Shown here: one piece after another, positions 7,859-16,400 of the stretch
Numbering within the stretch: the first letter of the stretch is position 1
Layout: each line of letters opens with the position of its first letter
Source of the DNA: CAYNLK01 sp964398055
GTDB taxonomy: Bacteria > Chloroflexota > Anaerolineae > 4572-78 > J111
Direction of reading: 5' to 3'
DNA length: 28,969 bases
Assembly: GCA_964398055.1 (NCBI GenBank)
Contig: CAYNLK010000074.1
Location: forward strand, 1 to 28,969
Made by a program: the position numbers and the translations under genes
The notes under the pieces: generated by a model
Seen by the model: only the letters and a program-made list of their open reading frames with translations
Told to the model about the DNA's origin: nothing
Database searches by the model: none

Positions 7859-8230
7859 TCAGTCTTCAACTTCCTGGTAGGACGAATGATGCAGGAAGCC
7901 ACGTTTTTGCATGGCCTCGTGCAATTCCGAACCGGTACTGGCTCCGAAACGATACTGGAAAGGCCACATGCTCCGCTCATGGAAGAAAGCAATCCGGTCC
8001 CCATCTTGTAGTTCCCGTTCCAGGTCGGCGCCCAGGCCGGGCATGTCGGTCAACTGAGCGTTGATGAAGGTGATCCCTTTCTTCTCCAGAGGTAGACCCA
8101 GTTGCTCGATCAAGTCGCGCATTTTTGCTCCGTCGGGGAACTCGAGATGAAGTTGAGCATAACTGCCCGCACTCTCTGCACCGGCATACTGGGCCAAGGG
8201 GCCATAGAGCCATACCTCCAATTTAATCAT
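7859..8230 (-). CDS. MoaD/ThiS-like beta-grasp protein with C-terminal extension
   Basis: A 123-residue protein. Residues 1-85 look like a ubiquitin-like MoaD/ThiS fold (LHLEFPDGAKMRDLIEQLGL, then DLERELQDGDRIAFF). The rest is an extra tail, FQYRFGASTG...SSYQEVED, with no terminal Gly-Gly. It therefore probably does not act as a conventional sulfur carrier and may be a structural or assembly partner of the oxidoreductase. It is the first gene of the operon; the ATG has GGAGTGA 7 nt upstream. A 126-nt gap separates it from the oxidoreductase. Family assignment is moderately sure; function is not known. Confidence 0.75.
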   Translation of the reverse strand: MIKLEVWLYGPLAQYAGAESAGSYAQLHLEFPDGAKMRDLIEQLGLPLEKKGITFINAQLTDMPGLGADLERELQDGDRIAFFHERSMWPFQYRFGASTGSELHEAMQKRGFLHHSSYQEVED

Positions 8231-8800
8231 ACTTTTTTCACTCCGTTTGTTATTGCCAGGTTATACTGATTAAGTAACTTTTCCAGGATCTTTTGTCTGC
8301 CATACGTGCCACCCTAAGTCTTAATGTTTGCTCAAAGTGGAACTCAACCTTTGACACATTTGATGGCGGTCAATCACCAGCACTGAGTTTCCGGTTAGAG
8401 CATTACCTCCTTAAACATCGACAACAAAATAGCGCTGTGTCAATTTGTCACAGCGCCATTTTACTCACTAGTTGTCTTGACCGCAGCCAATCCAACATAG
8501 CTTTTTAGAATTTGTTTCAATTTACCAAAAATTTTGAGCAACTTTGCTCCTATTGTTGTAGAACGCGTCGACGAGCCTACAAATCTTACTTTACTATCTC
8601 TAAAATATAGCTTACTACTCCGGCTAAATCTAGTGACATTTGTCATTAGAAATCAAGATTAATGTCATTTCATGACCAGATTTTAGGATAGCTACCAAGA
8701 TTATTGGAATTTAACGTTTACTGCGTCTGACCCGCCGGCCGGTTTTTTTGGCGAACTACGTTGTTTTAACCTGAGGCAAGACCCGTTTTCAACCACTCGA
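8231..8800. other. AT-rich 570-bp gene-poor region
   Basis: This stretch is markedly more AT-rich than its surroundings, especially 8480-8730. It holds the leader of the aldehyde oxidoreductase operon (a -10-like TATAAC on the minus strand at 8260-8265, no clear -35) and a strong hairpin at 8432-8456. A 61-codon minus-strand frame (8461-8646, basic, no ribosome-binding site) ends just before the hairpin; I cannot recognise it and do not call it a gene. A T7 run follows a short CCGGCCGG palindrome near 8733-8751. It may be decayed, possibly acquired DNA. Confidence 0.5.
8426..8462. terminator. Bidirectional terminator-like hairpin
   Basis: GCGCTGTG (8432-8439) pairs with CACAGCGC (8449-8456) across a 9-nt loop. 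The stem is flanked by AAAAT (8426-8430) and ATTTT (8458-8462), giving a short U-run on either strand. It lies about 200 bp upstream of the aldehyde oxidoreductase operon and could insulate it from read-through from the right. Confidence 0.6.
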
Positions 8801-9085
8801 TCATGGATAGCCATAATCGTCGGGGACTGTCTGCAATTTTGCTAATCGTTCCATCGTATCCAGCCATTTCTCTTTACCAGGCGGCATAAAATTGATAATT
8901 TCGGCCTCATCATCGCCGGCCGCTTCCGGTTGGTACAAAATGGCCTTCACTTTTAATCTTCTTAAACCGGCCGGGACTTCCCACTCGAGCGTGCCGCCTA
9001 CCCGGTAACCTAACATGGCCGTACCAATCGGGGCCAGGACAGAAATTTTGTTTTGATCAATATCGGCGTCGCCCGGAAAAGCCAA
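8801..9085 (-). CDS. GreA/GreB C-terminal (Rnk-like) domain fragment, probably 5'-truncated
   Basis: The 94 residues match the C-terminal FKBP-like domain of GreA/GreB/Rnk proteins (FPGDADIDQNKISVLAPIG, then AMLGYRVGGTLEWEVPAG). The family likeness appears to continue upstream of the only plausible start (TTG at 9085) as SDQIVTL, up to a stop at 9119-9121. The N-terminal coiled-coil finger that enters the RNA polymerase secondary channel is absent. There is no ribosome-binding site before the TTG. The lost 5' end coincides with the stop codon of the YitT gene (9108-9110), suggesting a deletion junction. It is probably a remnant, though a short stand-alone Gre-like protein cannot be excluded. 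Confidence 0.6.
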   Translation of the reverse strand: MAFPGDADIDQNKISVLAPIGTAMLGYRVGGTLEWEVPAGLRRLKVKAILYQPEAAGDDEAEIINFMPPGKEKWLDTMERLAKLQTVPDDYGYP

Positions 9086-9107
9086 TGTTACTATCTGGTC
9101 AGAAAAT

Positions 9108-10031
9108 TCACAACTTTTTCAGGTTGGAGCGGTCTGGTTTGGCCTGTTGCTGAAGTTGCCGCAGCACGCCCCCTTTGGCCTGGTGACCCTGGCCAATCAC
9201 CACAAAGGCGTGCGGGTCTGCCTCGGCGACAATGGTTTTAAGGGTATTGACATCGGGCCGGCTCAAGGTGCAGAAGAGTACGGTATGCTCGGCTTCGGTG
9301 AACATGCCCCGGCCGGCCCAGGCGGTAACGCCGATGCCCAACCGCCTCAGGATCGCCTCGGCCACTGCCTCGGCTTGGTCGGTGATAATAAAAGCGGTGC
9401 GGATGACACTGGGGCCTTCCAAAACGTAGTCGGTAGCCAGACCCCATACAAACAGCGATATTAGCGAATACAAAGCCGGTCCCCAGCCAAACACAAGGCC
9501 AATCACGGCAATAACGCCGCCATCGGTCAGGATGTAGAGTTGGCTGACCGGGATGCCGGTTTTAAGCTGCAATACCCGCCCTAACACGCCCGTGCCGGCC
9601 GACGTCCCCCGGCCGCAAAAAATCAACCCACTGCCGATGCCACCAACCACGCCGCTGTACAGCGCATTGAGCAGCAGGTCAGCCGTAATCCCATCCGGCA
9701 GCCACGGCTCCAGCACATCCACGCCCAGGTTATACAATAACACCACGTACAGGGTCCGGGTTAGAAACTGGAACCGGCCCAGGTAGCGAAAACCCAGCCA
9801 CACCATGGGGATATTCAAGACCAGCATCGTGGCGCCGATGGGCCAGCCGGTCAAATGGTTGATGATGATGGCCATTCCGGCGACTCCGCCCGGCGCAATG
9901 TTGGCCGGCGCTAAAAAGATATTCAGATTTATGGCCAGGATCAGCGCCCCGATGGTCAGCAACAGGTAATCCTTCAGGAAGCCGCGCAGATTAAAGTTTG
10001 AGCTGACAATTCCGGCGATCATTTGCTTCAT
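9108..10031 (-). CDS. YitT family integral membrane protein (DUF161 + DUF2179)
   Basis: A 307-residue protein with five or six hydrophobic membrane segments in the first ~200 residues (the first about 20-45; signature FLAPANIAPGGVAGMAIIINH). A cytoplasmic C-terminal DUF2179 domain follows (EAILRRLGIGVTAW, then LKTIVAEADPHAFVVIGQGH). Members of this widespread family have no firmly established transport substrate. ATG at 10031 is preferred because GTGAGGA lies 5-6 nt upstream; an ATG 33 nt further upstream lacks this. A factor-independent terminator (10049-10110) separates it from the corrinoid gene, so it probably has its own promoter or relies on read-through. Confidence 0.88.
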   Translation of the reverse strand: MKQMIAGIVSSNFNLRGFLKDYLLLTIGALILAINLNIFLAPANIAPGGVAGMAIIINHLTGWPIGATMLVLNIPMVWLGFRYLGRFQFLTRTLYVVLLYNLGVDVLEPWLPDGITADLLLNALYSGVVGGIGSGLIFCGRGTSAGTGVLGRVLQLKTGIPVSQLYILTDGGVIAVIGLVFGWGPALYSLISLFVWGLATDYVLEGPSVIRTAFIITDQAEAVAEAILRRLGIGVTAWAGRGMFTEAEHTVLFCTLSRPDVNTLKTIVAEADPHAFVVIGQGHQAKGGVLRQLQQQAKPDRSNLKKL

Positions 10032-10048
10032 AGCATCCTCACTGCCAA

Positions 10049-10110
10049 CAAAAAAGCCTATCAAAACCTGCCGCCACTCGAACGGGTGGGCCGGCCAGGT
10101 TGGATAGGCT
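10049..10110 (-). terminator. Rho-independent terminator after the corrinoid-protein gene
   Basis: On the minus strand, AGCCTATC and AACCTG pair with CAGGTT and GATAGGCT (arms 10096-10110 and 10055-10069 approximately), and the second arm runs directly into TTTTTTG (10049-10054). It starts 24 nt after the stop of the corrinoid gene at 10134. Confidence 0.8.
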
Positions 10111-10133
10111 GATGCGGTTAATAGAGTTGAACT

Positions 10134-10832
10134 TCAGGCGGCCAGGGTTTCACCCCGGCGTTGGGCAATCAATTTTTTGGCCGTTTCCACGGCCACCGCG
10201 GCGTCCCGACAATAAGCATCAGCCCCGATATGCCGGGCAAAAGCGTCGTTCAGGGGCGCGCCGCCCACCAGCACGATCAAATCGTCCCGGATGCCCTCTT
10301 CTACCAATCGCTCGATCACCACTTTCATATAGGGCATGGTGGTGGTCAGCAAGGCCGACATGCCCACGATATCAGGCTCATACTCGGTAATGGCTTTCAT
10401 AAAAGCATCGGCGTCATTGTTGATGCCCAGGTTGATTACTTCAAAGCCGGCCCCCTCCATCATCATGCCAACCAGGTTTTTGCCGATATCGTGAATATCG
10501 CCCTTGACCGTGCCGATGACCATCTTCCCGACGACCGGCGCGCCAGTTTCAACCAGCAGCGGCCGCAGCACTTCCATACCGGCTTTCATGGCATTAGCCG
10601 CCATCAACACCTCGGGCACAAACAGGATGCCATCCCGAAAATCGACCCCCACAATATCCATCCCGGCGACCAGTCCCTCGGTCAACACCTCGTAAGGCGA
10701 CTGGCCGCGGCGCAGCGCCTCTTGAACGCCGGCAACCACTTCTTCCTTGTAACCGTCGTACAGGTCGTCGCCGATCTGCGCATATAGCTCGTCCAGGGAT
10801 AATTCGCTCAAATCGAATTCTTGGTCAGACAT
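10134..10832 (-). CDS. Corrinoid (methylcobalamin-binding) methyl-carrier protein
   Basis: A 232-residue two-domain protein of the MtaC/MtbC/MttC type. A helical cap (residues 20-95, LTEGLVAGMDIVGVDF, FVPEVLMAANAMKAGM) precedes a Rossmann-like B12 domain. The cobalt-ligating motif is D112-I-H114-D-I-G117, where His114 is the lower axial ligand. Such proteins shuttle methyl groups between a substrate-specific methyltransferase and an acceptor pathway. No methyltransferase or activase gene is next to it, so the methyl donor (methanol, methylamines, glycine betaine or a methoxy-aromatic) cannot be deduced. AGGAG lies 8 nt upstream of the ATG. It starts 30 nt after the exporter gene stop and may be cotranscribed with it. 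Confidence 0.9.
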   Translation of the reverse strand: MSDQEFDLSELSLDELYAQIGDDLYDGYKEEVVAGVQEALRRGQSPYEVLTEGLVAGMDIVGVDFRDGILFVPEVLMAANAMKAGMEVLRPLLVETGAPVVGKMVIGTVKGDIHDIGKNLVGMMMEGAGFEVINLGINNDADAFMKAITEYEPDIVGMSALLTTTMPYMKVVIERLVEEGIRDDLIVLVGGAPLNDAFARHIGADAYCRDAAVAVETAKKLIAQRRGETLAA

Positions 10833-10862
10833 GTCCGCTTCTCCTGTTTCTTGGGATTGACT

Positions 10863-12314
10863 TTATGGATTGACCTTAGCTGTCTCTATTTGATGCAGCC
10901 GGCGTTCCTGGACCAATCCCCAGATACTCAGCAGCAGGCCGGCCGCCACCAGGACGGTGATGAACAGGAAAGTGTCGTGTAGGCCGGCCACCTGAGCCTG
11001 GGCCGGGGCGGTGGTGGCCCCGCCGGGCAAAATTGCCCCATAATAGGCCATAACTCGACCGGCCCACAGTGCGCCTAGAATGGCTATGCCGGTGGTTTGG
11101 CCCAGGGTGCGGGTAACCGCCAGCAATCCAGATACCACCCCCAGCCGCTCGCGCGGGGCCGAGCCCATAATGGCGCTGTTATTGGGTGATTGAAAAATAC
11201 CCATACCCAGGCCAACCGGCAGCAGACGCAGAATGTAGCCAACGACGGAAGTTTGGGCGGTGAGCGTACTCATCGCCAGGTAACCAATCACCAGCATCGT
11301 CAGACCAATGACGGTGATGAGCCTGCTGCCAAAGCGATCCGACAGGCTGCCGGAAATGGGGGCGATGCTCCCCAAGCCGATGGGGACAATAGCCATCAAC
11401 AGCCCCACTTGGCGGGGTTGGTAGCCCAGAATATCTTCCAGATAGAAGGGCATCAAAATGATCGCCCCGGCCATCGCAATAAAGGTGATAAAGCCGGTGA
11501 TCAAATTGACGCTGAGCAGGCCGCTCTTGAACAGGCGGAGCTCAATCATCGGTTGGGGGCTGCGCCACTCGACAAAAATAAAGAGGACCAGAAAGACCAG
11601 CCAGATCCCCAATAGCAGTAATATCTGGCTATCGCCAAAGCCAAGCTGTTGCCCCATGGTCAGGGCCAGCAACAAGGCCAGCAAGCTGATGAACAGGGTG
11701 AGCGCGCCGGGATAATCGAATTTTTGCCGGCCGCCTGGTTTGAAGGCCGGCACAAAACGCAGGCCCATGAACACGCCGACAATGCCAACCGGCAGGTTGA
11801 CGAAGAAAATCCAGCGCCAGGAAAGAGTGTCGATAATCAGGCCGCCCAGCGTCGGCCCGACTACAATCCCAACCGACACAATGGCCCCACCAATGCCCAG
11901 CGCCCGGCCCCGTTCCTGCGGCGGAAAAGACTCGGTGATGATGGCTATGCCCAGGGCCATCGTCATTGCGGCGCCGACAGCCTGAAGCACCCGAAAGGCA
12001 ATCAGCCAGTAAACGGTGGGGGCCAGCCCGCACAGCACCGATCCGGCGGTAAAAATAACAAAGCCGGTCAGGAAGACCGGTTTTTTGCCGATCATATCGC
12101 CCAGCCGGCCCATGCTCAAGATCAGGGTTGAAATGGCCAGCAGGTAGGCTAATACCACCCACTGAACCGTGGCAAAGGTCGTACCCAATTCTTTGACCAG
12201 CGTGGGTAAGGCCACATTGACGATACTGCCGTCGATAGTGCCCAGAAAAATGCTCATCGCCACTGCCAACATCACGTACCATTTGCGGCTGTAGTCAACG
12301 GCTTGTTGTTGCAT
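10863..12314 (-). CDS. DHA2-family MFS multidrug transporter (EmrB/QacA type)
   Basis: A 483-residue integral membrane protein consistent with the 14-helix DHA2 drug:H+ antiporters. Features: an N-terminal helix with MSIFLGTIDGSIVNVALPTL (motif D1-like); motif A GRLGDMIGKKPVFLTG in the loop after helix 2; and a motif C-like GIVVGPTLGGLI in helix 5. It would export hydrophobic compounds across the cytoplasmic membrane using the proton gradient. GTAGGA lies 4-5 nt upstream of the ATG. There is no adjacent TetR or MarR regulator, and no membrane-fusion partner (EmrA), as expected for a single-membrane organism. The substrate is unknown. Confidence 0.92.
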   Translation of the reverse strand: MQQQAVDYSRKWYVMLAVAMSIFLGTIDGSIVNVALPTLVKELGTTFATVQWVVLAYLLAISTLILSMGRLGDMIGKKPVFLTGFVIFTAGSVLCGLAPTVYWLIAFRVLQAVGAAMTMALGIAIITESFPPQERGRALGIGGAIVSVGIVVGPTLGGLIIDTLSWRWIFFVNLPVGIVGVFMGLRFVPAFKPGGRQKFDYPGALTLFISLLALLLALTMGQQLGFGDSQILLLLGIWLVFLVLFIFVEWRSPQPMIELRLFKSGLLSVNLITGFITFIAMAGAIILMPFYLEDILGYQPRQVGLLMAIVPIGLGSIAPISGSLSDRFGSRLITVIGLTMLVIGYLAMSTLTAQTSVVGYILRLLPVGLGMGIFQSPNNSAIMGSAPRERLGVVSGLLAVTRTLGQTTGIAILGALWAGRVMAYYGAILPGGATTAPAQAQVAGLHDTFLFITVLVAAGLLLSIWGLVQERRLHQIETAKVNP

Positions 12315-12352
12315 AAATTCCTACTTTGACCCAAACTAACTGTTCAGCCTAC

Positions 12353-12438
12353 CAGGTGACTGGCACTTGAATCAGGCAAATGAGACTCAATTTTCTACCA
12401 GTAAAGTACTTTTTTGAAGCTGAAGTGCCAGTCACCTG
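12353..12438. repeat. 86-bp inverted-repeat element (diverged AGGTGACYGGCACTT family)
   Basis: Perfect 16-bp terminal inverted repeats: CAGGTGACTGGCACTT (12353-12368) and AAGTGCCAGTCACCTG (12423-12438). The ends match the elements at 13315 and 22100 apart from compensating changes in both arms (ACTGG for ACCGG), so pairing is conserved. The interior is unrelated. No target duplication is evident. Confidence 0.8.
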
Positions 12439-12550
12439 AATAATTGCGTTCCAAATATAAAAGTGCACCCGGCAAAACACGAGTGCAGCAATCAATTGGT
12501 TATTGTAACAGACAATAGGTTTGCTGGCGAATTGAGGAGGAACGCCGAGG

Positions 12551-12587
12551 AAATAAGCTGCGGAAGCCAGATGACGGCTTCCGCAGC
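12551..12587 (-). terminator. Terminator-like hairpin after the YceI gene
   Basis: A perfect 12-bp stem (GCTGCGGAAGCC 12557-12568, GGCTTCCGCAGC 12576-12587) with a 7-nt loop, 25 nt after the YceI stop. On the minus strand it is followed by TTATTT, a weak U-rich tail. Confidence 0.7.
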
Positions 12588-12612
12588 GATTGACGACGCG
12601 GCTTGAATTAAT

Positions 12613-13164
12613 TTAGGCGGCCACAGTCTCAGTTTCGGGTTGTTGCTGGAGGACTAGCTGCAAATCAACGGCTATTTTGACTTCATCGCCCACCAACCAG
12701 CCGCCGGTTTCCAGGGCCACATTCCAGGTGAGGCCAAAATCTTTGCGGCTTATCTTGGTGCTGGCGCTGATGCCCCAGCGCTGGTTCCCCCACGGGTCCT
12801 GACCTCGCCCCTCATCGGCCACGTCGAATACTACCTCACGAGTCACATCCTTGATCGTCAACTGGCCGTAGACTTTGTACTGATTGGCCCCAAGCGGCTC
12901 GATCCGGCTGCTGCGGAAGCTCATCTTGGGATAATTTTCCACATCGAAGAAGTCGGCTGAACGGAGATGCGCATCCCGCTGGGCTTCGCGCGTATCGATG
13001 CTGGCCACATCGATGCTGCCTTCGACTCGCGAGGCGGCCGGGTTGCTGGGGTCGATGTGCAGGTTGCCGGCAAAGGATTTGAACTGTCCCCGCACCGTGG
13101 TAATCATCATATGTTTTACTGAGAATTCGATAGTCGTATGGGTTGGATCAATTTGCCAATTCAT
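12613..13164 (-). CDS. YceI family lipid-binding protein
   Basis: A 183-residue protein of the YceI lipocalin-like family, which binds isoprenoid or other amphiphilic molecules inside a beta-barrel. Conserved signatures are visible: WQIDPTHTTIEFSVKHMM at the N-terminus, RGQFKSFAGNL, DVENYPKMSFRS, LTIKDVTREVVFDV and the KISRKDFGLTWN block near residue 140. No signal peptide is present, so it is likely cytoplasmic, unlike E. coli YceI. The start MNWQIDP at 13164 (AAGGAA 8 nt upstream) is preferred; a longer frame back to 13221 adds 19 residues outside the family pattern. It is monocistronic, with its own terminator. Confidence 0.92.
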   Translation of the reverse strand: MNWQIDPTHTTIEFSVKHMMITTVRGQFKSFAGNLHIDPSNPAASRVEGSIDVASIDTREAQRDAHLRSADFFDVENYPKMSFRSSRIEPLGANQYKVYGQLTIKDVTREVVFDVADEGRGQDPWGNQRWGISASTKISRKDFGLTWNVALETGGWLVGDEVKIAVDLQLVLQQQPETETVAA

Positions 13165-13287
13165 TGTTTTGTTCCTTTCAAGAATATTTGAATTTTTTGT
13201 TATAGTTAACTGTTTCATCAAATTACTAACCTCAGTATATTACCGGCCCGTCCTTCCTGCTGTCCTGCCGGCTGTCCCTAACTCCGT

Positions 13288-13443
13288 CCCAATCGTGGGT
13301 CTGTCCAATTTTTTAGGTGACCGGCACTTCCAACTATCTTGGCTTGGAATTGCAGTCAAATCGCCTTAATTTTTGCTCAGAAATCGTGGTGAAAGTGCCG
13401 GTCACCTTACCCACCTAAAATTCTGGACGCACCCCCAATCGTG
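13288..13443. mobile_element. Palindromic MITE-like element with 10-bp flanking direct repeat
   Basis: CCCAATCGTG occurs at 13288-13297 and again at 13434-13443, consistent with a target-site duplication. Between them, an outer imperfect inverted repeat (GGGTCTGTCCAATTTTT at 13298ff, AAATTCTGGACGCACC ending 13433) encloses a 93-bp inner element with 15-bp perfect ends (AGGTGACCGGCACTT 13315-13329, AAGTGCCGGTCACCT 13393-13407). The inner element resembles the reverse complement of 22100-22194, sharing for example AATCGCCTTAATTTTTGCTC. It encodes no protein, so it would need a transposase supplied in trans. Confidence 0.75.
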
Positions 13444-13449
13444 AGCAGT

Positions 13450-13478
13450 TAGACCCGTTCAAAACATTCGGCTATAAT
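13450..13478 (+). promoter_or_regulatory. Promoter of the BTAD regulator (leaderless)
   Basis: A consensus -10 TATAAT (13473-13478) lies 17 bp after TAGACC (13450-13455, four of six -35 matches). The ATG at 13486 is 7 nt after the -10, where transcription would start, and there is no Shine-Dalgarno. The mRNA is therefore predicted to be leaderless. The upstream MITE-like element ends 7 bp before the -35. Confidence 0.7.
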
Positions 13479-13485
13479 ACCGGCT

Positions 13486-16400
13486 ATGGTTACATACCGC
13501 TTATCATTTCTGGGACCCGTTCAACTTACTCGCAACGCTGACGCTATCGACCTGAACGCGGCCAAAGCCATGGCCTTGCTGGGCTATCTGGCGGTGACCG
13601 GTACGGCCCAAAGCCGTGACCATCTGATCGACCTGTTGTGGCCGGATAGCCTACCTGAGGCTGGCCGCAAAAACCTGCGCAACACCCTCTGGACCATTCG
13701 CAAGGCCCTGGGTGATGAACTGCTGCTGGCTGAAACCGACCGGCTGGCCCTGGTCGAAGGAGTCTGGGTTGATACGCGGGCGTTTGAGGCAACTGTGTCG
13801 GTCCAGCCGGGCGACGGTTCAGCCATTACTGACCTTTCCGTGGCGCTGGAGTTGTATCGGGGGCCGCTGCTCGATGGGCTGATTCTGGCAGATGCGCCCG
13901 ATTTTGAAGTCTGGCTAACGGCCGAACGGGAGCGCTTTGGCCAGCTTTACTTGCGCGCCTTGGAGGCTCTGGTGGCTGCCCAGCGGGGGCGGGGGAATTG
14001 GGCCGAGATCATTCTCATTGCCCGGCGGGCGCTGGCCCACGACAATCTCCAGGAACCGATGGTCCGGGCTTTGATGGAAGCTCACGCCCGGCTGGGCGAG
14101 CGGGCCGAGGCTCTACGCCAGTACGACCGGTTGCGGGCTACCCTGGCCCAGGAGTTGGGGGTGGCGCCGTTGCCCGAGACCGAGGCTCTGCGCGCCGCCA
14201 TCCTTGAAGGTAAACTGCTGCTCAACCAAGCGGTGACCAGTTCAGCGCCACTCCCGGCGCGGCCCATCAGAACCGATATCCACCCCGCCCCGGCGCCGTT
14301 TGTGGGCCGGCAGGACGAACTGGCCGCCCTGACTGAAACGCTGCAAACGGCGACGGCGGGCCTGGCCCGGATTGTGCTCATCAGCGGCGAATTGGGGGTT
14401 GGCAAGTCAAGATTGTGGCAGGAATGGTCGGCCACGCTGCCGCCGGGTTTAACCGTGCTGGCCACCCGTTGCCTTGACACGACTCAATCATTGCCGTTTG
14501 TCCCTCTGGCCGGTCTATTCCGGCAGTCCGGCTGTTTGGAATACCTGGCCAGCCTGCGGGCGGCCGTCTCACCCATCTGGCTGGCCGAGTTGGCCCGCCT
14601 GCTGCCGGAAATCCGGCAATATTGGCCCGATCTGCCGCCGCCGACCGTACTCCCCCCTGAAGAGGAGCGGCACCGGCTGTTTGAAGCCTTAACGCAACTT
14701 TTGCAGGCGTTTGAGAGGCGGCCTTTGGTGTTATTCATTGACGACCTGCATTGGGTTGACCGGGCCACCCTGGACTGGCTGGTCTACCTGACCGAACGAC
14801 TGCGCGATGAACCGTTGTTATTAGTTGGCACCTATCGTTCCAGCGAGGCGACGACTCAGTTAGCCCATGTTGTGGCCGGTTGGAGCCGGCAAGGGCTGGT
14901 GCAACGCCTGCCGCTGGCCCGGTTCACCCTGACGGAGACGGCCAGGTTGATTTCTGCGCTGGGCGCTGATGCGCAGTTGGCTGAACAACTCCAGGCCAGG
15001 AGTGGCGGTAATCCCTACTTTTTGATCGAACTCAGCCGGGCTTTGCCGGATGAAACGCCCCCCAGCCTGGTCGAGCTAATCCAGGCCCGGCTCAACCAGT
15101 TGCCCAACGCAGCCCAGCAACTTTTACAGGCGGCCGCGGTGTTGGAAACCGACTTTGATTTTGTCACGTTGAGCCAGACTAGCGGCCAGACTGAAGAAGA
15201 TACATTAGTTGCTCTCGAGCGGCTATTGGAGGCGGATATCCTGATTGAGCGGGAAGGCCGCTACAACTTTTCCCATCCGCTGGTGGCTACTATTGTCCGT
15301 AACAGTCTCAGCCTGGCCCGCCGCAGTTTTTTGCACCGTCGCACCGCCGGCGCGTTAGAAGCGCTTCACGCGGGCCAGTTGGAGGCAGTGGCCGGGCAGT
15401 TGGCCCGCCATTATGCTCAGGCCGGTCGTCCATCCGAGGCGGCCCGTTATGCTGAATTGGCCGGCCAGCGCGCCCTGGAGTTGACCGCCCCGGCCGAGGC
15501 CATTGCTTTCTATCGGCAGGCCCTCCAATTGGAGCCTACCCCGGCCCGCCGCTTGGGCCTGGGTGAGGCCCTTATGGCCGAGGCCAGGCTGGAAGAAGCG
15601 CGGCAGCAATTTGAGCTGGCTGCCAACGATTTCGAGTCTGCGGGCGATTGCCTGGGGGCCAGTCGAGCCTACCTGGCGTTGGGGTTCAGTTTTATGGTTT
15701 CGGGCCAGGGCCAACAGGTGGTCCACTGGGCTGAACAGGCCCTGGCGATTTTGGAAACGCAACCCGACCCGGCGGCGCTGGCCCGGGCGTACCAGTTGTT
15801 GGCCGCGGGTGGTTTGGTAGCCGGTTATACCCTGGCCCAGGCCGAAGCTGTTCTGGTCGAAGCCATCCGGCTAACCAGTGACAATCATTTGCTTGGGCTG
15901 GCCAGCGTTGGCCGCTTTGAATTGGGCAACCTCCTGGCTCAGCGGGGTGACCTGACCAAAGCGTTGGAGTCTTTTGAGGAGGCGCTTGGTTTAGCCAGGG
16001 TCAGCGGGGACCTTTTTCAGCAAGTTCTGGCCCATAATAATCTGGCTTACCACGCTATGCTGGCCGGTGATCTGGCCAGGGCCAGGCAGCAGATTGAGTT
16101 AGGCTTGGGGCTGGTCGAGAAGCATGCCCTGTTTCTACCGCGCCAGTACCTTTTTAGTACGCGGGGCGAACTTGCCCTGGCCGAAGGGGAACTGGCTGAG
16201 GCTGAAGCCTGGTTTGATCGGGCGCTCACAGAGGCTCAACGAAATGAAAACCGGCCCTTTGTGGCCAACATCCGGGCCAATATGAGCCTGGCGGCTCGGG
16301 CGCGCGGCGACCTTGACCACGCCTTACTGCTGTTGGAGGAAGCCCGGGCCGGGGTTGCCGGACTCGCTGCGCCCCATTTGCAAATAAAAATTGAGTTGTG

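Larger units (their letters stand above)
12315..12612. other. Intergenic region with an inverted-repeat element and a terminator
   Basis: It lies between the exporter start and the YceI stop. It holds the palindromic element at 12353-12438 and the hairpin at 12557-12587. Apart from these nothing coding was seen. No convincing promoter for the exporter was recognised; the palindromic element lies 38 bp upstream of its start and may have displaced it. Confidence 0.6.
13165..13485. other. Divergent intergenic region between YceI and BTAD regulator genes
   Basis: It carries the leader of the YceI gene and the promoter of the BTAD regulator, separated by an inserted inverted-repeat element (13298-13433). 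No further gene was seen. The sequence GTCCTGCCGGCTGTCC near 13262 is GC-rich but not clearly structured. Confidence 0.6.

Noticed and set aside
8389..8412. AAGGAGGT with ATG one base downstream (minus strand)
   Set aside because: The spacing is too short and the ATG is followed by a stop after one codon; taken as chance rather than a leader peptide.
8461..8646. 61-codon minus-strand frame before the two-way hairpin
   Set aside because: The basic sequence with an SSTR segment faintly recalls Fic-type N-termini, but there is no ribosome-binding site and no conserved motif, so it is not called.
8733..8751. CCGGCCGG palindrome followed by T7 as a terminator
   Set aside because: The self-complementary stem has no loop room and no plus-strand gene lies upstream.
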